Assembly: GCF_019059575.1 (NCBI RefSeq) | Contig: NW_024881611.1 | Location: forward strand, 559,001 to 623,000 | Source of the DNA: Amphibalanus amphitrite | Lineage: Eukaryota; Arthropoda; Thecostraca; Balanomorpha; Balanidae | Direction: 5' to 3' | DNA: 64,000 nucleotides | Part shown: piece after piece, positions 51,426 to 62,200 of the stretch | Layout: the number at the start of each line of letters is the position of its first letter | Numbering within the stretch: position 1 is the first letter of the stretch | The notes under the pieces: model-generated | Told to the model about the DNA's origin: nothing | Seen by the model: only the letters and a program-made list of their open reading frames with translations | Databases searched by the model: none | Program-made: the position numbers and the translations under genes

Positions 51426-53680
51426 TCCGATGGTCGATTGTCATTGCCCTAATACAATAGCGCATATATCGAATAAACAAAGCGGCAATCGCCGGCCCGC
51501 AGCCGGACGGGGTGCCCCGGGGGCTTGTTTTTCCGCGGCCGCCGCGGCCCGAGGCCGATTCGATAAGGCAAGAGTCTTACTCCTCCTACTCTCTGTCCCT
51601 CTCCCCCTCCTCTCTCATATACTAAACTCCTACGTCAAGAGGGTATGGATCAATGTAGCCGGTTGTCGCCGAGATGTGTGCTTGTTCAGTTGGCAATAAT
51701 CGACTTAAGGAGGGGGATCAAAAGCTGTTCTCCAGCGAAGTAGCAAAGTACTGTTTTGAAGCTGTGCCTGTGTTCATAATTATTTTGCTATTGATCTAGC
51801 TCCTAGTCGCACAAACATATACAGTTAATTGATAATTAGGTACACTAAAAAATTAACGTTCTGAACACGGGTGATGGTGGCTTGGGAATGGGAAAAAACC
51901 GGCGCAATAAAGTAGACCAACTTTGTTCGTTGGAAGCTGAAACGAAACACAATAATGATGTAGGCACGCCAAAAGCAGTCGGTTTTATGAACACAATAAA
52001 AAGGTCTATTCAGCTAAATTGAGGGCGCAAATCATACAGCGGAGTGAAGTGTTTACACAAAGGTCGCGTGGTCCCGGCCGTCGCTCACAAGTTAGGGCCA
52101 AGTTTGCTTTGAAAGGCGCTCAGGTAAGTTGCGAAAACACGCACAGTGCCGCTCTCGGCGGAAGTTGGTGCCGTTTGAGGAATGAAGCGCTCGCTGAGCC
52201 GGGTGTGCCGGCGCCACCGTGATCAATGGTCGCCGCAGGTGCGCCAAAGTAGCCTGAGATCGCAGCGGGCGGCGCGAACCGGCCGGCCTCCGCGCCAGCC
52301 ACCGGCAGCGCATCGTTTGATCACAGCACCGTTCGCATCCCGCAGTTGGCTCACAATGCAAATACAAACTGAACCGTTCAATATTTCAGGCCCCGGTGAT
52401 TGAATTTGACGGTCACAGCGACCGATATGCCCGCGTTGGCTGCTGTCATATTTCAGCAACTTTCATTGGCCGCCTCTCATCGCGTGCATGTCCCGTGCAA
52501 TCAACGGGGATCGTTTTTGAGCGAGTGCCTGCATCTGTCACGGTGACACCCCGCTCGCCGTCCGTTCCCGAACATGGCCGCGCGGCCCTCAGCACGCGGT
52601 AAATATTCAGACGAGGACACGAGCCAATGGTGGGGGACGACGCGGCCATCAATGGTCCACATCTGCCCCCGTGCGGCGACAGAAGCGCCAGGCCGTGCCT
52701 CTCCGTGGTCCCAGTTAACTCGCGCTGATGCAAATGCAGATGTGGGACCTTCTGTGACGAAATCATTCATGTTACATGTATGTATGCATGTTGTACAAGC
52801 CAGCGATGTGTCATCGACGCCTTCCTACAAGACTTTGAATGAATAGCGATTACCGGCAATAAATTGGTTCATTTATTCGCCGTTGTAAAATTCAAACAAA
52901 GACGTGTTATCATTATATCGCAGCCAATTGGCTCGTTAGAATAGCTCCGTCGGGGCTCGTAATACCGATTAGCTCCGATCCACGCAGCGCTAGTGTCCCG
53001 GTCTCCGGATCATCAGTCGCCGGTATTCCGCCGGTCTCCGGCCTGGTGCCTGACCCGGACCCGGACCACCCTCTCAGCCAGGAGGGCCGTTACGGCTCCC
53101 CGCGGTGCCACCAGTACCGATTAACCACCGCATGTCTGATGCGCCGCGTCTACTCACCGCCCGCGGCCGATGACAAAGGCGTCACCGGGGAGACGGCCTC
53201 TCTGTTACCGGCCGTTGCCATGGTGATATTCGTTTGCAATGTCTCCGCCTCCTCCCAGTGGCAATATCGGTGCACTGGCGGCCGGCGTTCACCGCCTATA
53301 CCGGCGCCGGTTTCCGCCCGGCCGCCGTCTCGGAGGTCCGTATTAGACGGTATCCAGCCGCGCTGGCGCTCTTTACCCATCCGCCGCGGCGGCGCGTACG
53401 AGTCCCCGGGCGCCGGTTGGAGACCGGCCTCGCCTGATGACTGTACACCGCCGCCGACATATTTCAATACAGCCGGCCGACGGCGGTCCCAAAGGACCGG
53501 CTGCAGCCGCGCTCCGCAGTTACAAGCGCCCGCCGCCGCCGCCGCCGCGACGACAAAGACGACGACGACGACGATGATGATGATGACAATGACGACGCGA
53601 CGACGCACACAGCGCGGTCTCAGCCGCCAGTAACTGATTGTGTTCGCAGTGAGAAGTTCTGGGCAGAGCGGAGGAGAAGG
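51426..53680. other. Unassigned DNA, partly CpG-rich
   Basis: Open frames up to 195 codons lie on GC-rich sequence. An isolated CAG|GTAAGT donor lies at 52124. No recognised exon. Confidence 0.4.
53526..53613. repeat. CCG, GAC and GAT trinucleotide repeats
   Basis: Consecutive runs of CCG, then GAC, then GAT, with a degenerate GAC tail. Confidence 0.9.
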
Positions 53681-54630
53681 TAGGGGAGAGTGGGGCACAT
53701 TCGTGCAAAAAATGGATAAACCCATATATCTGTTCTTTGGTTAGTGCAATGGCAAAATTGTTGATTGTAGTATGGAAAGGAACTATTGCAGATAGTTTTC
53801 CTCTCTAAAAGTTATCCTCTAAAATTATTGCTTCCATTAGAAAAAATGACTTTTAATAACTATGAACATTTGCACGAAACTGCCCCACCTTTGGGGCACA
53901 TTCGTTCAAGAGGTGGGGCACTTCCGTTCACCCTGCAAAGTTCGAGAAATTACCGGGCATTACCAGAAATTTACCAAAGGAAATTGGCAGGGGGTCATTT
54001 CACTTGATTCCTTTCGACAAGAATGCATTGCACAACATATGTAGAAAGAATGGGCTGGCCAACAAGAATGTGCCAACTGCCGGCCTCCGTGACCTCGCCA
54101 AGTTCGCGTGAATTGCTCGTCACGACGTCGCAAGCAGTCGAGACTGAGTCAGGCGAGCGTCATTAGAGAAACCTACTACAGATAAAGTCATAAATCGCAA
54201 AAACTAAAAAAAAATATGCACGAATGTGCCCCCAGGCAGTGCGTACACGAACCTGCCCCACAACGTTATTAGTAATATATTTCAAAATTTCTTTTTGAAA
54301 AAATGACACTCTTTCAACAAACAAGTTTGCAGCAGTTCCGTGAATAGAGTGAGCTTCTTCACCCCCAATTTTGAAAAGCTGAACCACATTTCCGAGTCAG
54401 GATCACGAAAATGGATAATATGAGAAAAGTTTGGAAAGCTCACGAATATTACAAATTTGCGTTTTTATCAAGCATGACAGCAGGTACAGTGTTGTCTTCT
54501 ACGGTGAACGAAGGGCGGCAATGATAGACATATTTCCATAATTTACCTTGAGCTCGTGCAGTCACTCGTGTTCCCATAAACTGCTGAAAACGAATGTGCC
54601 CCATGCACGAATGTGCCCCACTCTCCCCTA
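53681..54630. mobile_element. TAGGGGAGAG element, GCACATTCGTGC type
   Basis: Inverted ends TAGGGGAGAGTGGGGCACAT plus TCGTGCA, with TA at both outer edges. GGGGCACATTCGT-type motifs recur inside in both orientations (53880-53930 and 54215-54265). Same terminal family as 45578-46559, with a different internal motif. No transposase recognised. Confidence 0.8.
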
Positions 54631-55707
54631 GATCCGCTCCGAGGGGACAGGTGCAGGTGCGATGGAGACAGCGCCCTCGGCGACTGTCTCCGCTCGTAAA
54701 AAGACGCGACGCCGAACTTAACCGATGAATACAAATGCCCACTACTGGTGATCAGCTGATGTGGCAGGTACGGTGTCGGACGTAAAGCAATGGGACGGCC
54801 GGCGCCGCGGCCGTTCGGCTGCCGTTTTACTGCTGGCCGTGAGCGCTGGCCCTGCCAACCAGCGGCGCCGATCACAGCGGCCAGGGGCGACCTGTCAGCG
54901 GCGCCCCCGTGCCCGTTATGACCGTACTTTACGACCCACCATGACTGCGACAGTGCTCAACTTGCAGATGCCGCAAATGCGACCGTAACGTTGCAAATGG
55001 GATGCGGGGTGTCAGCGTGGGCCGTGGAGTTGGTGCCGGCCGCGGTGACGGCTCAGCGGCGGCTCGGCGCTTTCGGTCCCCCAGTCATCACTCACCAGAG
55101 GAAATTCACCGGTCCCCCGACATGGGGAATGCGTCAGCGCCAGCGCTACCTCCCCTAATCCGCCGACCATCTCATCAAACACTAGTTACGTTTGAAGCGG
55201 CCTGATCGGATCGGCCCGACTCAACTCGCCGGCGGGGAGCGGCGGCCGGTCGCTTTGTCGCGGAATCATCTATCGGCGCTCAGCGTCCCATCTGCGGCTG
55301 CGGCCCGCTCCCCCGTCTCATTAAACCATCCGGGGGGCGTGATAGAGGGGCGCTCCGTGCTCACACCTCTCTCCCCTCGGGTGATCCGTCTTCGGACCGG
55401 CGCGCTGCGGCGGGGTGCGCGCCCAGCCGCGACAGGGCCATGCCTGCCAACCGACCTCCCCTCTCACACTCAGCGCCGCTCGTCGGATGTAATATATATT
55501 CTCCGATCACGATCACATGAGCGCCGCGCCGCCATCGGTCACGGTCGTCACCAACAGATAAATAGAGCTCTCTCAGCGCCTCTCCGCCTGCAGAATCACC
55601 AACAACGCGCGGCCGCGAGCGAGAGTCGAGTACACCTCTCGCGCGCCGCTCCAAATCACAGCACAAGCCTCCACGGGCGCTAGGCGCCGCGCACGGAAGA
55701 CGTTAGA
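54631..55707. other. 3' flank of VCPIP1
   Basis: CpG-rich. It should contain the minus-strand 3' UTR, but no AATAAA is visible on the minus strand here. Short frames on both strands are not recognised. Confidence 0.4.
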
Positions 55708-56241
55708 CTAGGACATATCCATCTCGCCGCCGTCACAGTCACCGGCGCCGTCACCGGCGGCCTCGGGGGCCGGCGCCGGATCGGGGGCAGACTCTGGTGA
55801 CGGTGCCGGGGCCGGGGCGGAGGGTGGCACGGGCCGGGGCTCCCCCTCGGCGGGCCTCAGGACCACACTGCCCGGACCGACCCGCACGAACGTGGCCCCC
55901 TCCTCCCGCGTCCCGCCCGCCCCGGAGGAGGTGGCCGGGACCGCGGCGGGGGCGGGGGCGGGGGCGGAGCCGCCCAGCGTGTGTCCCTGCCCGGTGAAGG
56001 ACGCCGTCGGCGGTACTGGCCTGTTCATCAGTCTGCCGGGCGTCACTCGGCGTGTGCCGCTGCTCAGCAGCTGGCCGATCCGGGCGGCCCCGGCGGCGGT
56101 CGGAGCCGGGGCGGGGGCGGCGGCGGGGGCGGCGGCGGCGCCCAGCACGCGCCGCTCCACCCCGGCCGTGACCGGGTGGTGGCCGCCCAGTGGCTCCAGA
56201 CACAGCAGCAGACGGTCAGAGGCGGCGTCGTAGATGAACAT
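55708..56241 (-). CDS. VCPIP1: VCPIP1 terminal exon: conserved block plus Ala/Pro-rich tail
   Basis: Starts MFIYDAASDRLLLCLEPLGG (human TFVYNASEDRLELCVDAAG). A long Ala/Pro/Gly-rich stretch contains two short conserved islands: SFTGQGHTLGG (human AFQGKGHSLGT) and ATFVRVGPGSVVLR (human LIRIAPGVVTMR). Ends in an acidic DCDGGEMDMS tail and TAG at 55708-55710. No AATAAA is seen on the minus strand within about 1 kb downstream, so the cleavage site is unknown. Confidence 0.92.
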   Translation of the reverse strand: MFIYDAASDRLLLCLEPLGGHHPVTAGVERRVLGAAAAPAAAPAPAPTAAGAARIGQLLSSGTRRVTPGRLMNRPVPPTASFTGQGHTLGGSAPAPAPAAVPATSSGAGGTREEGATFVRVGPGSVVLRPAEGEPRPVPPSAPAPAPSPESAPDPAPAPEAAGDGAGDCDGGEMDMS

Positions 56242-59200
56242 CTGTCAACAGAGGAGGGAAAGGACCATCGCTGGAACACTTGAACTGTGCGGAAGCTCCG
56301 AACAAAATTTTTGGCTTCGAGCACACATACCTCCATTCCACAAAATACGTTTGTAACAGATATAACAGACAAAACTGAAAGAAACCAGCGTTGAAATAAT
56401 CAGGAATTCATACGGTTAAAAAATAGCAATATTTCGATAAGTTTGTAACTAACAGAGTGCCAGTTCCATTCAGCCAACTCCTGACCTCCGAATCGGGAAG
56501 CCTCACCTTTCCGGGCAGAGCCTGCAGACTGATGTGTTTGCCGTCGGTGAGGCCGACGTCCCGCTCCGCCAGCCGGTAAAACAGACCTCCCTTGGCGAAC
56601 AGGACGGGCATGGCCTGCACTTGCTGCCACAGCTCCGTGCCGGACAGCTGGGCGGCCAACACCAGCGCCTGGATACCGGCGTCCAGCTCCGAGGCCGGCA
56701 CAGAGGGCAGCACCGGTCGGCCGGCAGAGGACGCTGCTGTAGCCGCGGCGGGGGCCGAGGCGGCCGGCGGGGGCGGCGGAGCGGCCGAGGGGTCGGCAGC
56801 CAGCTCCACCTGGATCCGCTCGCCGGACTGAAACAGGGGAATGTGGAAAATTTGACATACAACAGCTTTCATCTTTGAGCTCATCTAAAACAAAGACCGT
56901 AATCATACACGGCGAGACAAATGTACACAGTTTACTTTCCCGTCAAATTCAGGTGTATTTGATCCCACGCTTATTGGTTAGGCATGAATCATTTAATTTA
57001 TCCCATATCCATGCGATCATGGACATCATAGAGTCTAATGCAGGCTATCACACGAGTCCCATCCCGCATTTTCACCCCGGCCTGCCTACTGACCTGGAAG
57101 GGCGCGAGCTCCTCCTCTGCGAGGGTGACCTGGCGGGGCGGGAACCCATGCAGTACGCGCCGGATGCGGCTCCGCTCCACGGCCAGCGCTGCCTCCACGT
57201 CTGTCAGGAACGCGCCATAGGTGGCCTCCGGCGGCAGTGTGAGGTCGGCCTGCTGACCCGAGGAGGCCACCACGCGGACCCGGCGTCCGGCCGGGGCGGG
57301 GGGCGGGGACGGCGCCGCCGCCGGGGAGGCGGGGGCCGCCGGCGGGCCGGGGGAGGAGCGGGGCGAGCCCTCCACCCGGCGCGGAGGCGGCACGGCGGCC
57401 GGCCGCAGCTCCTGGGACGGCTGCCGCTTCCGCTGCTGCTGGACGGGCGCGTTCCGCTCGATGCGTTCCTTCAGACGCCGCTCTGTCTCACTGACTCCCA
57501 GCTCCTCCTTATGAAGAGTCTGAGGAACATGGAACAAGAAATGAATGCTTTAGAAAACGTCCACGACTGGAGTGGCACAATATATTGTGGCAGCATCATA
57601 AAAATAGCACCAGGGCACTAATACAAACGATTATGTGTGGGCCAGAGAAAGTGCATTCACCATCACCGAAAATAAGTGCCTTTTTGGCAGCCGAATCAGC
57701 GAGTAATAACTAATAGCACATGCCGAATTTTTCATACACACATCTCAGTCCTAATTTGGAGCTCACACCAACGCAAGTAAAGCGTTATCCTCACCTTCAT
57801 TCCCGTGAGTATGATCTTGCTGGATCCGTCCTCCTCCTTCGCGCCTCCGTCCTGCGCCTGAGCGCCAGCCCCGGCAGCCCCGGCGGCCTGGCAGGAGGTG
57901 GGCCGCTCCAGGGACTTGGTCTGCTCCAGGATCTGGTCCACCACCTGCTTCACCAGCGTCTCGATCCCGAACACACCTGAAGGAGTGGGGGATGGACACA
58001 GTTGACAATGTGTTGATCAGGGCTGCGGAGTCGGAGTCGGTCGGAGTCGACAGTTGTGACCGGAGTCGGAGTCGGAGTCGGAGTCGATTTTAGAAACCCG
58101 AGCCGGAGTCGGAGTCGGAGTCACCGAAAATCTGTCGACTCCGCAGCCCTTCTAGGTCTGCGGAGTCGGAGTCGGGAGTTGGAGTCGGTCGGAGTCGACA
58201 ATTCTGCCCGGAGTCGGAGTCGGAGCTGGTTTTTCAAAGCCGGAGTCGGAGTCGGAGTCGGAGTCGCCGAAAATCCATCGACTCCGCAGCCCTGGTGTTG
58301 ATATCCTACAGTGGGGGAGAAAAGAACACAAACGGAGGAAAACGCCAAAAGTTCAGTCTTCCAAAGTGAAGACTGAAGCCTGATCAACTAAACTATCTGA
58401 CAACAAACGAATAAACATGGATAATCTTTCAAGGTTCAGCCATATAAAGCGACAGAAAGCATGAGATCATCGCCAAAGAGGAATATATTATGCACTTAAC
58501 ACCAGATGAGATAAGCTACACACAAGTAATTAACCACGAAACAAGCGATTGTCCGCCGTCTGATGCTCACCGGGAAAGTGTTTGACGATGATCTGGTTGG
58601 CCGTCTGGTAAACGTTCGAGTTGAGCGCCGGGTCCGACTCACCCTCGAACCAGGCCACCTTCTCTCCGATTACCCGGCTGCCCCAGCGCAGGGTGACCGG
58701 GAACTGGGGAACAGCGGGGAAGGAGCACGGGGTAACACATCGGCCGAACAGAGACGGGGGCACGCACTGGCACACAACACACAACATAATGGTGAGGAGC
58801 AACTGGTTCACAGCAAAAGCCGCTACAGGGTTAGGAACAGCCAGATGACAATTGATCAATGAAGACTGAAGGTCCATAGCCCACTTAAAAGTGTGCTTGC
58901 TGTAACGGACTATAGGCTGCGACCTTCGCACCAAACTGTTACGCCCATACCTGCGATTATAACTCGTTCCACCCAACTGCCAAAACCCAGCAGCACACGC
59001 CGCACAAGTCACTACAGATTGACAACACCAGTCACTGACCGGAACTTACTAACCACATGCTCCTTTCCCACTCTTTCCCGCACCAACCACGCCACAACCA
59101 CACCCCTGACTGACCACCAGCGGCGGGCTGTCGTACTCCACTCCGTCCCACCAGTGTTTCTGTCCGCAGTGGCAGCGCGCGCCGTCCGCGGCGGCCGTGC

Positions 59201-62200
59201 GCGTCGGGTCGCCGTTCTTATAGCGCGGTACTCCGGTGGGTTCTACCGGTCGTACCGTACTGTGGAAGAGGGAGGGATAAAACATGTTCTGGTTGTGTGC
59301 GGGATATGTGGGTGGACTGACTCAGAGCCCAGAGGTAAAACAAAAGTAGTGTTTGAGGGTTGATGAACTCACAGCAGACGTTAACGACAAAGACGAGCAA
59401 TACGATGCGTAGTATGAATATTGAACACACTATTGTCACCTGCTTTCTAGGGCATGTGGGACACAATCACACCGTCAGTAATTCATGATTCACGAGGTAA
59501 CTGTTAGCTGGTATCTCCACCCCAGCTAGTAAGCGATGTCACGGAGCAGAACCTACCCGTGGCACCATGGACACGATGTGATTCCCTGATCCTCCTTCAG
59601 GACCAGTCGGTCCTCTTCCTCGTCATAACCGCACAGGATCCCCTGTAAAACACACAGCACGTCATAACTGCTGAACAATTAATGGCCGGATAGCATACGG
59701 ACAATTTAAATGCAAGACTTTGGAACAAATCAGATACAAACATATTTTCATCACAAGAAAATGAGCTAGTAATTCGAACACTTCAATCCTATCACACAGT
59801 GGGATTCTTTCACTTGACACAATGCACAGCTGACAGGAATGGACAGCAGGGTGCCATCAAACCCATTGTCGAGAGACAATCTGACAAACAGCAAATTATG
59901 AGCAAACACACATACTGTGACAAATGCCAGCCCACTATCCGCACACCATCCGTCCCCTCGTATGTACCTGCAGCGGGAACCTGTAGAGCCGAGTGCTGGA
60001 GAGCTGGCCGTGCTGCTCGGTGGCCAGTCGGTGGAGGTACCCGCCGCGCCGCAGCCAGCCCGGCTCCAGCCGCTGCTCGAGCACGGCGTCACAGCGCAGA
60101 CACCGGTAGAGCCGGTCCTCGGCCAGTGCCAGACGCACTTCGTCACACACGTGGGGTGGCGAGAAGCCCTGGACACCTGGGGGAGGGGGAGAACTAGTCA
60201 CACACGTGGGGAGGAGAGAAGCCCTGCACGCCTGAGGGAGGGGGAGAACTAGTCACACACGTGGGGTGGCGAGAAGCCCTGGACACCTGGGGGAGGGGGA
60301 GAACTAGTCACACACGTGGGGTGGCGAGAAGCCCTGCACGCCTGGGGAGGATGGGAGGACTAGTCAATGTGAAGCGGGGAAACCCTGAACACCTGGGAGA
60401 GACAGCAGCTCGTCATAGTGAGGAGGGGAGAAACCCTGAATACCTGGAGAGCAGGGGACGACTCGTCACACACGTGGGGAGGAGAGAAGCCCTGCACGCC
60501 TGGGAGAGGGGAGAATTAGCCATATACGTGAGATGGGGAGAAGCCCTGCACGCCTGGGAGAGGGGGAGAGCTAGTCACACACGTGGGGTGGCGAGAAGCC
60601 CTGCACACCTGGGGAGGATGGGACGAGCTGTAGTCACAGACGAGATGTTAGGAGAAACCCTGCACGCCTGGGAGAGATAGCAGCTCGTCAAACACTTGGG
60701 GCGGCGAGAGACCCTGAACGTCTAGGAGGGATAGTGGATAATTCGTCAGCAGCCTGCGAAGGAGGGAACGATTAGTTACACACGTGGGGAGGGGAGAACC
60801 CTGAGCGTCTACAGCATTTTAGGCGCAATTTCAAAAAGTTAAAGACCAAATTCAAAACGTTCAAGTGCATTTTGAATGTAAACTTTTTGAGTTAAGTCTT
60901 TAAATTTTTGAAATTGCGCCTAAAAAGGTGTAGAGCAGGGAAAGACTAGTAAGATATGGAGAAGCCCTGCGCACCTAAAGGAGGGGATGCTGGCTAGCCG
61001 CAAGTGAGAGGCGAGGAGAAAACCCCGTAATGTGTGACCGCACCCAAAAAGCGGACATGAATTTTTCCCACTAACAAACAATGGAAGATTATCAAAATAC
61101 AGCCAGCGGTGAAATAGCGACGCCGGATTGGCCTGGGTGTCACTGACCGACTCGTTTGAAGAGGTGCAGGTGCGCGTCGGCCACCAGCTCCGGGTGTACG
61201 CCGTTGTTCCTCACAAACAGCTCGTCCATGGCGGCCGTCAGACGCTGGATGTAGCCGTCCTGAAAGGTAGTTAACAATGGTATGTCAGAAAACGAGATTG
61301 TAGTACCAAAGTAGCAGGTTTTATACAGAGCTGACATAGTGTGCTAACTAAAATATGCATTGATATTGTATCAAAATATCAATGCATATTTTAGTTAGCG
61401 GCTGCAGGTGAAAGATGATATGTGGCTGCGTGGTGGTTAAAACTACGGCGCTGACCCACACAATCTCACGGCAAGCTCTCCGTTAATTTTGTGTCGTCAA
61501 TACATCAGCTACATCTCATCCAATTTCTAGCAAGCCGAGGCGGTGAAATCACCAGTACCACCTACAACAACGCTGCCCTGACTCCAACTTCTCAGCCTCA
61601 CCTGAAGCGACTTGTCACTGCCGATGGTACAGCAGCCGTCGGTGATGGTGAGGTACCGGTCCCTCAGGGACTGGTCCACGCCCCACACCTTAGGCAGCAG
61701 CGAGACGGGCAGGCGGGGCAGCTTCCCTGGGGAGGTGTGGCGATACTAAGTCTCGTTACAACCAGCTCTGGTCGTGAAAGTGGCAAATCGCTACTTTACA
61801 CTTGAATTAGGTACTGCCATAGCCACGAATCATCAGAATCCCAAAAAAAAACTTTAGGTAAGTAACAAATTCGTTAAATGGATATTAGCTTTCAAGTTAC
61901 GTTCCAGTCTTGACGAAGAGGACTCACTGTCTTTGACGGGCACCAGTGCGATGTAGTGATTCCGTCCAGCGCTACTCCAGGCCAGACAGAGGGGCGAGTT
62001 GAGCTGACGGGAGGCGCCGGAGCGGCACTGGTCCGGCGGCACCAGCGCCGGCAGGAACAGAGCTGGCAAACACCGATACGTACACAGTTAGTAGAGGCAG
62101 GGTGGTGAGCAGCAAGGCTGAACGATTATTTCAGCAAATACCTGTAAGTCTCATGAAGATGAGAAAATAAGAGAAATCGGTAATAAAAACCAGTATAACG

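Noticed and set aside
42065..52129. Isolated perfect donors CAG|GTAAGT at 42065 and 52124 as exon ends
   Set aside because: No recognisable coding sequence upstream and no matching acceptor chain; such sites occur by chance at this scale.
53046..53725. Frames of 195 and 191 codons on opposite strands
   Set aside because: Extend through CCG/GAC/GAT trinucleotide repeats; no conserved segment.
56875..57621. Plus-strand frame of 248 codons
   Set aside because: Antisense shadow of VCPIP1 exons 10 and 11, where the minus strand matches the known protein.
60142..60815. Regularly spaced repeats resembling a CRISPR array
   Set aside because: Units are contiguous 55-bp repeats with no unique spacers, inside an animal gene intron.
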